Assembly: GCF_014230055.1 (NCBI RefSeq)
Contig: NZ_JACHVA010000018.1
Coordinates: 1 to 41,805, forward strand
Source of the DNA: Puniceicoccus vermicola
GTDB taxonomy: Bacteria; Verrucomicrobiota; Verrucomicrobiia; Opitutales; Puniceicoccaceae
Direction: 5' to 3'
DNA: 41,805 bases
The number at the start of each line of letters is the position of its first letter. Within the stretch, counting starts at the first letter, position 1. Both the position numbers and the translations under genes were made by a program. Of this stretch, positions 33,180-41,722 are shown piece by piece. The notes beneath the pieces were generated by a model. That model made no database searches. It was given only the letters and a program-made list of their open reading frames with translations, and was not told the DNA's origin.

Positions 33180-35471
33180 ATGAAATTGATCCAAAAAACA
33201 CTCTGCCTGATGGGGCTTCTGCTCATCAGCCACACCGCCCTGCAGGCGGAACTCCAGCTCTCGATTTCACCAGATCGTTCGTCAGATCCCAACCAACCCA
33301 TCTCCCGCGATCTGACGATCGTCAACGACAGCAGTCAGCCGGCTAAATTGAACATCCAATTCAGCATCCAGCCGGACCCACAATTCAGCGTCCCGAGCCA
33401 AGTGGAATCCTCTTCGAGTCCGATCACCCTGCCCTCTACCGGTCCGGTGCTCGACCAGACGAACCTCACCGTCGAAGTCGGCGCAAACGAGACGAAAACC
33501 GTCAACCTGCAATCCGAAAAGACTCTGGATGTTGGTTTCTACCTATTAGGGGCCTCCATTCATGAGAAGGGGCAGGACCAATACTATCTGGTCACCGTCC
33601 ATCAATTGGTTCTCCACGAGGCGTTACCGGAGATCAACGCGGACTCCCGCTTCGGGATGAACGTATCCAATTTAGACTACATCGACATGAACCGTCGTCT
33701 AGGTGTCGGTTGGATCCGCTTTGAAAATCTCAAATGGGCCTTCATTAACCTGGGAAAAGATCAGTTCGCCTTTGATGGCAGTGTGGGTCCCTGGCACGTC
33801 AAGATGGACGAAACCCTCTCCAGCTACAAAGAGGCAGGCTTTCAAACCGTCGGCTACTTTTTCCAAACGCCTTGGTGGGCATCAAGTGCCCCGAGTGACG
33901 TGAAACGCTCCCGCAAACTCGCCTATCCACCGGCCGATTATGCGAATTACGCAGACGCGGTCTTCCAAACGATCGCCCGCTATGGATCCGTCGAGCATCC
34001 CGAGTCGGAACTCAAATCGAAAAACAAGAAATCCGGCTTAGGCACCCTCAACATGTTGGAGCTTTGGAACGAGGTAAACCTCAACAACCCGAAATGGGGA
34101 TTCTGGGTTGGCACGCAGCCGGAATACTTCGAAATGTTCCGTCCGGCAGCGGAAGCGGCCAAGAAAGCGGATCCTGACACCATGATTTCCCACTCCAGCT
34201 ACGCTGGACTCGGATTGGACCTTGTGGATCAACTACGCACCTATACCTACGAGGATGGCAGCCACCCTCTCGATTATACCGACATCATCAACGTTCACTT
34301 CTACACGGGCAAACAACTGCCTGAGCTCGCCGCCCAGGATCCCAATGCTCAGCGCACCGGTAAAAGCATGAAAGGCACCCCTCGGATCGAATCCGACCTT
34401 GCGGCGCTGAACATCTGGCGCAATCAGTTCAAGCCTGGGACGGAAATCTGGTTGACCGAAACAGGCTACGACGTAGGCGGCCCGATTGGCGGAACCTTAC
34501 GAATGCAGGCGGCCAAACTGCCGCGAGCCCTGATGATGTCGATGGCCAATGGTGTGGACAAAATCTTCTGGTATCGTGAGAAAGGTTCCGACCCAAGCAT
34601 GCATGGCGGCGCTGGATTGCTCGCGAACGACGAGCTCCCGCAACCCTCTTGGTTGACTTTTGCAACTCTGATCCGAGAGCTCCACGGAGCCGACCGGAAC
34701 GACTGCCTGCAGCTTCCCTATCCGGATGAGAACATCCGCCTCTACCTGTGGAAGACAGACCAAGGCCCCGTTCTCACTGCATGGGCGATCCAGAATGGAG
34801 GCACGGTTGACCTGCCCTTGGGTAAAGTCACGCAGACCGATGCCTTCGGCTACAAGTCGGAGGTGACTCTCGATTCGCCTTGGGAGGTCAACGACTTCCC
34901 GATCTACCTGAGTGGCATTGAGCTTTCCGGCAGATTGCTCGAGCTCAAAGACCAAGCCGTTCAGTTGAAAACCGCCGAGATGCGAATGATCGAAGCGTCC
35001 AAAGACATGAACTACGCACTCCTCGATTTCGGTTCCCAAGATTCACCGGGCCTCTTGCGGGGGCATGGGATCATTCGTCCCTTTGAGACCTACACCTCGG
35101 AAGACACCTACGAAGCCGGGGCTCAAAACGGGTTTAGCAAACCAGCCCGTCAGGATGGAACGGTCGGACATCTCGCGCGCTACCCTCTTTTCTCCGACTA
35201 CACTCGCTTCGATGCGAACACCGAGTTCACTGTAGACCTGGATCCCGGCACCTACGAAGTCGAGGGCCGCGCCAAGCAAGTCAGCAAGGGCGAGCTTCTC
35301 CTCCAAATCACCGACGCCAGCGGTAAGACCGAAGGTTACCAGATCGGCAAACCAGAAGGGATCTTACCCAACATCGGAGGCGTTTTCACCGTCAAACAGG
35401 GTCCCGTACGCATTCACTGTAATGGCTACATGGACCTAAGCTGGCTCTCCCTGGTCGAAGTCCAGGAATAG
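33180..35471 (+). CDS. exported GH39-like glycoside hydrolase
   Basis: The start is placed at ATG 33180, giving 763 residues with a clear signal peptide (MKLIQKTLCLMGLLLISHT, cleaved after LQA). The frame is open from 33123, but that extension would bury the signal. An N-terminal beta-sandwich (about 25-150) precedes a TIM barrel (about 160-510) with acid/base Glu298 (LELWNEVNL) and nucleophile Glu427 (WLTETGYD), the clan GH-A pair. A C-terminal jelly-roll-like domain (about 610-763) resembles a carbohydrate-binding module. The barrel is similar in outline to that of the gene at 24927, but the flanking domains differ, so the two probably cut different linkages. It is followed by the GH94-like gene 119 bp later. 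Confidence 0.78.
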   Translation: MKLIQKTLCLMGLLLISHTALQAELQLSISPDRSSDPNQPISRDLTIVNDSSQPAKLNIQFSIQPDPQFSVPSQVESSSSPITLPSTGPVLDQTNLTVEVGANETKTVNLQSEKTLDVGFYLLGASIHEKGQDQYYLVTVHQLVLHEALPEINADSRFGMNVSNLDYIDMNRRLGVGWIRFENLKWAFINLGKDQFAFDGSVGPWHVKMDETLSSYKEAGFQTVGYFFQTPWWASSAPSDVKRSRKLAYPPADYANYADAVFQTIARYGSVEHPESELKSKNKKSGLGTLNMLELWNEVNLNNPKWGFWVGTQPEYFEMFRPAAEAAKKADPDTMISHSSYAGLGLDLVDQLRTYTYEDGSHPLDYTDIINVHFYTGKQLPELAAQDPNAQRTGKSMKGTPRIESDLAALNIWRNQFKPGTEIWLTETGYDVGGPIGGTLRMQAAKLPRALMMSMANGVDKIFWYREKGSDPSMHGGAGLLANDELPQPSWLTFATLIRELHGADRNDCLQLPYPDENIRLYLWKTDQGPVLTAWAIQNGGTVDLPLGKVTQTDAFGYKSEVTLDSPWEVNDFPIYLSGIELSGRLLELKDQAVQLKTAEMRMIEASKDMNYALLDFGSQDSPGLLRGHGIIRPFETYTSEDTYEAGAQNGFSKPARQDGTVGHLARYPLFSDYTRFDANTEFTVDLDPGTYEVEGRAKQVSKGELLLQITDASGKTEGYQIGKPEGILPNIGGVFTVKQGPVRIHCNGYMDLSWLSLVEVQE

Positions 35472-35590
35472 AGAGTCTTCTTCTCGAACAACCATCCTAT
35501 CCGAAGAGCGATCGACTGAGCCTGCCCTACTGGAAGGCTCGGAACGCTCATCCAATTAATTCAACGTCACAGACAATAAGACCATTTCCT

Positions 35591-37915
35591 ATGCTTCAAG
35601 TCGCTGAAGAATCTCGTTCCGAAACCGCCCGGAACCCACGCATTCCGGTCAAGCCATGGGGATACTTCAATGTATCCGCCAACGAGTTCGTTTTGGATAC
35701 CCCTCACACGCCTCGTCCCTGGAAAAACATCCTCTGGAACGAAACATACAATGCTCAGCCGACTCAGCTATCGGGAGGAATTAGCTACAAACGGTACGAG
35801 GATGGAACGATTCTTCTCTTGAACTGGTCCGGGCACAAATACTTCTACCTGAAGAATCTGGAAACGGGAGAGACCTTCAGCCCGAGTATCGCGCCGCTGT
35901 CGAATAAGGGATTCGAGGCTTACGAGCACACGACGGGACTCTCCTACAGCACCACCAAGATTACCCAGTGCGGCCTCGAAGTCAGCGTGGTGCATTCTGT
36001 CGACTCCACCCTGCCCCGCGAGTATTTCGAACTGAGTCTCAAGAACCTGCGCGACACCGCACAGCCATGGCGCTTGGTTTTCTTCTGTGATATCAACTTG
36101 CGGTGCGTCGACAATAAGTTCGGGTCGGCAGACCGCTTTGAAGGAGAAGTCCTCTCGGACCACCGCCGCATCATCACCCGCAACCTGTCGGATCCTCGCA
36201 ATGACCATGCCGCCTTCCTCGAAGCCAGCGTTCCCTTCGACGGCTACGCCTTCGAGACGGAAGACTTCACCGGACTGACTGGCTCGCTCGCTCGCCCCGA
36301 CGCCGTTTTGGAAGAATGGCCCACTCATTTGAATCCGGTCCAGGCACCAATTCTCGCCGCTCATATCGATTGCACCATTCCGGCCGGAGAGTCCGAAAAG
36401 AGCTTCTTCACCCTCGGCCTTCCGGACGCTCAGGGTTATGATCTTTCCACCATGGAACTCACGACTCGTGAACAAATCCAACAATCGAAGGATCAACAAG
36501 AGTCACGCTTCACCAGCACCTACGAGTCGCTGAACCTTCAAACTCCGAATACAGAATTCGACCTTTTCGTCAACACCTGGTTCAAACACCAGCTCCACTA
36601 CTGCGCTTTCTGGAACCGTGGCTGGGAAAAGGGATTCCGTGACAGCAATCAGGATGCGTGGGCCTTTGCCCTGCTCAAGCCAGAGCGATCGAGACAAATG
36701 ATTCTCGATTGCCTCCCCTACCAGTACGCCGACGGTCGAACGGTTCGCAAGTGGGGACCGGTCGATCGGGATGCCTACAACGACGGAGGCACCTGGTTGA
36801 TCTTTGCCAGCCACGCCTATCTGGCCGAAACCGGAGACTTCGATCTCCTCCAAATGGAGTCGCCGTTCTTTGAATCCGAGGACCGCGGAACTTGCTACGA
36901 ACACTTGAGACGCTGCGTCGACTACCTCTGGAACAACCGAGGCGACAAAGGACTCTGCTTAATGCCTTACGGAGACTGGAACGATCGCCTGACCGGACCC
37001 GGCAAGGAAGGAAAGGGACAGAGCGTTTGGACTACAATGGCCCTCGCCGAGTCACTCCGCAAAATGGTCGAGATTGCCGAGCAATGTGGGTACCAAGAGG
37101 ATGCTCTCGAATACAAGACCAAGAGAGAAGAGATCACCGAGACCCTTCGTCGCGAGGCGTGGAACGGCGAGTGGTATTCCCGCGCCTTCAACGATTTTGG
37201 GAAGCCCGTGGGCGCTCCGGAAAACAGCGAAGGCTCCATCTACCTCCTGCCGCAAGCTTGGAGCATCATCGCCGGCATCGCCACACCGGATCAGTTCCCG
37301 AGCCTGATTGAAGCGGTCGAATCCAAACTGCAGACCACCCATGGATTCCGGCTTCTCACCCCGCCCTACCGCCAGTTCGACCCGAGCATTGGCCACCTCA
37401 GTGCGACTCAACCTGGCTATCTTGAGAACGGCGGCAACTACTGCCATGGCACCATGTTCATGACCTATGCATTGAGCCTTGCAGACCAGCGTGAGAAATC
37501 CTTGGAGGCACTTATGAGCACGCTGCCGATCAATCCGGACAATCCCCCGTCGATCTCCCGTCAGGAGCCCTACTCGATTACCAATTCCTACGCCGCCCCT
37601 GAGTCAGGCAAAATGTCAGGCCGCTCCTATTTTTCTTGGAGAACCGGTGCTGCCGGCTGGGCGCTTCGTTGCGCAGTCGAGGGAATTATGGGTGTCACCG
37701 CGACCATGAAGGGCCTAGAGATCGCTGACGCTCTTCCAGTCGCGGATTGGGACAGTGCTTCCGTTGTCCGCCACTATCGGGGACGGAAGGTCCGGATTCA
37801 ATGGAAGCGGACCGGCACCGCATCCCGGACTCTCAACGGAGTCGAATGCGAAAGCGGTCCCCTGACGACGAAAGATCTTTGGGAAGCGGAGAACCAATTG
37901 GAGATCACTTTCTGA
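35591..37915 (+). CDS. GH94-like glycoside phosphorylase, cytoplasmic
   Basis: This 774-residue protein resembles GH94 phosphorylases such as cellobiose phosphorylase, which split a beta-glycosidic bond with inorganic phosphate to give a sugar 1-phosphate. An N-terminal beta-sandwich (about 20-290) is followed by an (alpha/alpha)6 barrel. Motifs include KGFRDSNQDAW, DAYNDGGTWL, the GDWND segment at 461-465 that carries the family's catalytic aspartate, and SWRTGAAGWALRCAVEGIMG near the end. There is no signal peptide. Phosphorolysis saves ATP, so this enzyme and the following GH3 glucosidase would process imported oligosaccharides in the cytoplasm. The disaccharide preference cannot be read from sequence. 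Confidence 0.87.
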   Translation: MLQVAEESRSETARNPRIPVKPWGYFNVSANEFVLDTPHTPRPWKNILWNETYNAQPTQLSGGISYKRYEDGTILLLNWSGHKYFYLKNLETGETFSPSIAPLSNKGFEAYEHTTGLSYSTTKITQCGLEVSVVHSVDSTLPREYFELSLKNLRDTAQPWRLVFFCDINLRCVDNKFGSADRFEGEVLSDHRRIITRNLSDPRNDHAAFLEASVPFDGYAFETEDFTGLTGSLARPDAVLEEWPTHLNPVQAPILAAHIDCTIPAGESEKSFFTLGLPDAQGYDLSTMELTTREQIQQSKDQQESRFTSTYESLNLQTPNTEFDLFVNTWFKHQLHYCAFWNRGWEKGFRDSNQDAWAFALLKPERSRQMILDCLPYQYADGRTVRKWGPVDRDAYNDGGTWLIFASHAYLAETGDFDLLQMESPFFESEDRGTCYEHLRRCVDYLWNNRGDKGLCLMPYGDWNDRLTGPGKEGKGQSVWTTMALAESLRKMVEIAEQCGYQEDALEYKTKREEITETLRREAWNGEWYSRAFNDFGKPVGAPENSEGSIYLLPQAWSIIAGIATPDQFPSLIEAVESKLQTTHGFRLLTPPYRQFDPSIGHLSATQPGYLENGGNYCHGTMFMTYALSLADQREKSLEALMSTLPINPDNPPSISRQEPYSITNSYAAPESGKMSGRSYFSWRTGAAGWALRCAVEGIMGVTATMKGLEIADALPVADWDSASVVRHYRGRKVRIQWKRTGTASRTLNGVECESGPLTTKDLWEAENQLEITF

Positions 37916-38006
37916 TCTCATTTTCGGAAGTGATTTCGACTCCCTCCTACCCGAGATCCCCCACTAGCGCCTAGTCGTATCGCGATCTGATAAAAAAACA
38001 GACCGA

Positions 38007-38023
38007 AAGGACCCTCGGTCCTT
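38007..38023. other. perfect short hairpin between the GH94 and GH3 genes
   Basis: aaggacc-ctc-ggtcctt is a perfect 7-bp stem with a three-base loop in the 157-bp gap. No T-tract follows on the plus strand. On the minus strand a run of seven T lies 13 bases after it, but no minus-strand gene is nearby. It may stabilise or partly end the GH94 message; I would not call it a terminator. Confidence 0.35.
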
Positions 38024-38072
38024 AAGGCGACTTTGAATTGTCCCGCTTCAAACCATCTTCCATCCCTATTTC

Positions 38073-40259
38073 ATGCATCCATACGAAGATCCAAATCTTT
38101 CCACACAAGCCCGTTTAGACGATCTACTCCCTCGCATGACGTTGGAAGAAAAGATCGGCCAGCTCTGCATGATGGCCGGTAATGTGGATGAGGAATGGCT
38201 TGTTGAAAAACACGTAGGCACCATGATTAACGTCTACGAGGAAAACTCTTTGCGGTTGCAAAAGAAGCTGGGTGATGGACACCGTCTGCGCATCCCGGTT
38301 CTTTTCAGCTTGGACTGCCCGCACGGTCACGGTCTCCTCAGTTCCAAAGGGGCCACGGTCTTCCCCGGGCCCCTCGCGCTATCCTGCTCTTGGAGCGAAG
38401 ACCATCTCGAAACTGTGGGACGTGTCACCGCCACCGAGATGACCTATACCGGGATCCACTGGTCCTTCGCCCCGGTAGTCGACGTCGTCCGCGATCTCCG
38501 CTGGGGCCGAGTCGAAGAAACCTTCGGAGAAGACGGTTTCCTCGTCGGCGAAATGGCCGCGGCCATGATTCGCGGATTCCAAGGGAAAAACCTATCCGAT
38601 CCGGAAAGCGTCATGAGTTGCCTGAAGCATTTCATCGGCTACTCCCAGACCATCGGCGGACGCGATTCGACGGAAACTCAACTTTCGCAACGGCAACTTC
38701 GGCGCGATTTCCTTCCTCCCTACGAACGGGCTTTTGCAGAGGGATGCCCCACGGTCATGGCTGGCTATCAGGCCATCGACGGAACTCCCTGCTCTCTCAA
38801 TCATTGGTTATTGCGTCATCTCCTTCGCGATGAACTTGGGTTTGAAGGCTTCGTCGTCTCCGACTTCAACAACATCGAGAAAGCGGTCAAACTCCAGAAG
38901 GTCTGCGAGGACATGGAGACTGCCTGCGTGGAATCCTTCAAGGCCGGAAACGACATGCCGATGCACACCCGCGAGTTTCCCGAGGCCGTACTCAAAGCCG
39001 TGCGAAATGGAACGCTCTCGGAGGAGGCTATTGATATTTCGTGCGCACGAATTCTCAAAATGAAATTCGCGCTGGGCCTCTTTGACGAGAAGCGTTATCC
39101 GGACCTCGCAAAACGCGCCACCCATTTCGGGAGTGAAGAGCACATGGAGAAGGCTCTTCAGGTCGCTCGTGACTCCACGGTCCTCCTCAAAAACGAAAAT
39201 CAAACGCTACCCCTTTCTCCCAAGACCCGGCGGGTCGCCGTCGTCGGTCCAAACGCCAACGATATTTTCGCTCAATTGGGTTGCTGGACCTACAGCTGGA
39301 TGAAGGATTCGAAGCCCGAATTGCGATTGGAAAATCCCATCCCGGCCGAGGTCACCATCCTCGAGGCGATCCGCGAGCGCGGCGGAGATGCAGTTACGGT
39401 CGATCACGTCCAAGGCTGCAACATCGAGGATGATGAGCTCAATGAGATCGAAGCCGCCGTCAAAGCTGCTGAGGACGCAGAGGTCGTCATCGCTGTGGTT
39501 GGAGACAACCGCTTCTTCGCCGGCGAACAGGCCGATCGCGCCACCCTCGATCTTCCCGGTCGTCAACAAGAACTCCTCAAAGCCCTCAAAGCTACGGGCA
39601 AACCGCTCGTCCTCGTTCTCGTCTGCGCCAAACCACCGTCTCTTCACTGGGCGAGTCAGCACGCAGACGCGATCCTCTGCGCCTGGACTCCCGGCACTAG
39701 AGGTGGAGTCGCTATTGCCGAACAGCTTTTCGGGGACCATAGCCCCAGCGGCAAACTCAGCCTCACCTTCGCCGAGTCAGCAAGCCAGCTCCCCGTAAAT
39801 TACAACCAAACGCGCGGCTGGCATGGCCCCGATCACTACATCGACCTGCCTCCGGAGACAAAAGATCCGCTCTATCCATTCGGATTCGGCCTCAGCTACA
39901 CCCAATTCTCTTACACCCATCCAGAAGTCGTGAACCCGACTCTGGACACCGATGAAACACTAAAGGTTCGTGTCGACATCACAAATACCGGCAACGTCGC
40001 CTGTCGTGAGATCGTCCAACTGTACATCGAAGACAAAGTCGCTTCGGTCGTGCGCCCACCCTACGAGCTGAAGGCCTACCGCCAAGTCTTCCTACAACCC
40101 GGCGAAAAAGCGACCGTCGAACTGGAAGTGCCCTACAAATCGCTGGCAATCCTCAACTCGGAAATGCAGTGGGTGGTCGAGCCAGGCGAGTTCATCGCCC
40201 ATGTCGGAAGCAGCTCCAGAAGCAGCGACCTGACTCCCCTCCCGGTTGAGGTTCGGTAA
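38073..40259 (+). CDS. GH3 beta-glucosidase-like hydrolase, cytoplasmic
   Basis: This 728-residue protein has the standard GH3 order: a TIM-barrel domain (about 1-310), an alpha/beta sandwich domain (about 345-560) and a C-terminal fibronectin-like domain (about 610-725). The nucleophile is Asp264 in FVVSDFNNI (SDW is more usual), and Glu485 in AGEQADRATLDLPGRQ is the likely acid/base. KHF and GRD motifs (near 189 and 198) and RWGRVEETFGED also fit. No signal peptide is seen, unlike many GH3 enzymes of this phylum, which indicates cytoplasmic release of terminal sugars from imported oligosaccharides. It is the last gene of the plus-strand glycan cluster and is directly followed by the insertion sequence. 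Confidence 0.92.
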   Translation: MHPYEDPNLSTQARLDDLLPRMTLEEKIGQLCMMAGNVDEEWLVEKHVGTMINVYEENSLRLQKKLGDGHRLRIPVLFSLDCPHGHGLLSSKGATVFPGPLALSCSWSEDHLETVGRVTATEMTYTGIHWSFAPVVDVVRDLRWGRVEETFGEDGFLVGEMAAAMIRGFQGKNLSDPESVMSCLKHFIGYSQTIGGRDSTETQLSQRQLRRDFLPPYERAFAEGCPTVMAGYQAIDGTPCSLNHWLLRHLLRDELGFEGFVVSDFNNIEKAVKLQKVCEDMETACVESFKAGNDMPMHTREFPEAVLKAVRNGTLSEEAIDISCARILKMKFALGLFDEKRYPDLAKRATHFGSEEHMEKALQVARDSTVLLKNENQTLPLSPKTRRVAVVGPNANDIFAQLGCWTYSWMKDSKPELRLENPIPAEVTILEAIRERGGDAVTVDHVQGCNIEDDELNEIEAAVKAAEDAEVVIAVVGDNRFFAGEQADRATLDLPGRQQELLKALKATGKPLVLVLVCAKPPSLHWASQHADAILCAWTPGTRGGVAIAEQLFGDHSPSGKLSLTFAESASQLPVNYNQTRGWHGPDHYIDLPPETKDPLYPFGFGLSYTQFSYTHPEVVNPTLDTDETLKVRVDITNTGNVACREIVQLYIEDKVASVVRPPYELKAYRQVFLQPGEKATVELEVPYKSLAILNSEMQWVVEPGEFIAHVGSSSRSSDLTPLPVEVR

Positions 40260-40342
40260 GAGGATCAATCCCCCTCCGTAGATGCTATGAGCGGATCCGA
40301 GGGATCTGCTTTTCTTGGGGCCTCTTCTTTCGGATACTAAAC

Positions 40343-40369
40343 AGGCCCGGGTTAAGAGGACCCGGACCT
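40343..40369 (+). other. hairpin in the transposase leader
   Basis: aggcccgggt (40343-40352) pairs with acccggacct (40360-40369) over ten positions with one mismatch, leaving a seven-base loop. It lies 33 bases before the transposase start codon and has no T-tract. It may insulate the transposase from readthrough of the GH3 message or be part of the left end. Confidence 0.45.
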
Positions 40370-40401
40370 GAAAAAATGAACCTGAAAGAAAGATTCAAAA
40401 A

Positions 40402-41496
40402 ATGAAGTTATACATGGCGCTGGAACTGAGCAATACTAAATGGAAGCTGGCCTTCTCGACGGGAGAGAAGATACGGCTGATCACGATCGAGGCTCGTGAT
40501 CAGTTGGCCTTTCAATCGGCCCTGAAGGCGACTCGGGACAAGTGGCAGCTAGGCGAAGACATTGAGGTTTTCAGTGTCTACGAAGCGGGCCGGGACGGTT
40601 TCTGGATCCACCGCTGGCTGGAGGGGTTGGGGATCAACAACGTCATCGTTGATCCCGCCAGCATTGAGGTGAACCGCCGCAAACGCCGAGCCAAGACTGA
40701 CCGCCTGGACGCCAAGGCCTTGCTGCGTCAGCTGATTCGCTACCACGGCGGTGAGCATACGCTCTGGTCTGTCGTGCGCGTGCCGAGCGTGGAGCAGGAA
40801 GACCTGCGTCGGCGCGAGCGAGAGATCAAGCGACTGAAGAAGGAGATCGGTGCGGGCACAGCCCGGATCAAAAGCCTGCTTGTTTTGCATGGACTTCGCC
40901 TCGATTCACTTAGCAAGCTCGATACACGGCTCGATTCGCTGCTCGGTTGGGACAACCGCCCCCTCCCGGAACATATACGCAGCGAGATCGCCCGCGAATA
41001 CGAACGCGTGGAGTTTGCCCGCACCCAACTCAAGGCTCTGGAACGTGCGCGGACTGCCCGAATCGCAAAGCCCCAAACAAAGGCCGAGCGACAGGCCCAC
41101 AAGCTCACCCGGCTCAAGGCCGTTGGCGTCATCAGCGCCATGACCTTAAGCGAGGAGTTCTTCAGCTGGCGAGAGTTCCGCAACGTCCGGCAAGTCGGCG
41201 CCTGCGCCGGTCTGGATGGCTCCCCCTACGACAGCGGCGACAGCAAGAACGAACAAGGCATCAGTAAAGCCGGCAATGCCAAGGTCCGGGCCCTGATGAT
41301 CGAGCTGGCCTGGTCGTGGCTGAGGAACCAACCCCAGTCGGATCTGGCCAAATGGTTCGACAACAACTTCGCCAGGGGAAAACGCAGCCGAAGAATCGGC
41401 ATCGTCGCTCTGGCGCGCAAGCTACTGGTGGCTCTGTGGAAGTACTTGGAAAAAGACGAACTCCCCGCTGGGGCTCTCCTCAAAGAGACTGCCTGA
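40402..41496 (+). CDS. IS110-family transposase (DEDD + Transposase_20)
   Basis: This 364-residue protein has the two-domain layout of IS110-family recombinases: an N-terminal RuvC-like DEDD domain and a C-terminal Transposase_20 domain. The acidic residues fall at Glu8 (MALELSNTKW), Glu61 (VYEAGRDGFW), Asp100 and Asp103 (KTDRLDAKAL). The first is Asp in most relatives, so its replacement by Glu is notable. A coiled-coil-like charged helix (EQEDLRRREREIKRLKKEI) follows. GLDGSPYDSGDS...GISKAGNAKVR holds the candidate nucleophilic serine (Ser278 or Ser281). The frame is intact and full length, so it may be active. The start MKLYMALELS has only a weak ribosome binding site. It is unlike the IS110 remnant at 5304. 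Confidence 0.92.
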   Translation: MKLYMALELSNTKWKLAFSTGEKIRLITIEARDQLAFQSALKATRDKWQLGEDIEVFSVYEAGRDGFWIHRWLEGLGINNVIVDPASIEVNRRKRRAKTDRLDAKALLRQLIRYHGGEHTLWSVVRVPSVEQEDLRRREREIKRLKKEIGAGTARIKSLLVLHGLRLDSLSKLDTRLDSLLGWDNRPLPEHIRSEIAREYERVEFARTQLKALERARTARIAKPQTKAERQAHKLTRLKAVGVISAMTLSEEFFSWREFRNVRQVGACAGLDGSPYDSGDSKNEQGISKAGNAKVRALMIELAWSWLRNQPQSDLAKWFDNNFARGKRSRRIGIVALARKLLVALWKYLEKDELPAGALLKETA

Positions 41497-41612
41497 GAAC
41501 TTTTACCAATCAAACTATCTGAGCTTTATCTGACTTTGGTGGATTGATGGCCCGTTTCGATGCTGGAGATGGTAAATCCCACTCGTTCTTGTAGATTGGC
41601 GTCATCATGAAA

Positions 41613-41722
41613 CCGCATATTCAAGCCTGCGATCAGGCGTATTTGGCATCAGGTGACCGGCTAGACCGGCACGGATAGAAGTTGGTCCCGAGGGCTACAT
41701 AGCCCCGGATACTCAAATGCGG
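41613..41722 (+). ncRNA. candidate IS1111-type guide RNA (seekRNA/bridge RNA)
   Basis: A compact structure lies about 120 bases after the transposase stop codon. A closing stem ccgcat (41613-41618) with atgcgg (41717-41722) encloses three hairpins: gcctg-cgat-caggc (41625-41638), ccgg-ctaga-ccgg (41657-41669) and gggct-acat-agccc (41692-41705). IS1111-group elements are known to encode their guide RNA in the 3' non-coding end, so position and structure fit. The guide loops and the core dinucleotide were not identified. Confidence 0.55.

Noticed and set aside
37981-38030. Rho-independent terminator after the GH94 gene
   Set aside because: The hairpin at 38007-38023 is not followed by a T-tract on the plus strand, and no minus-strand gene would use the T-run on the other side.
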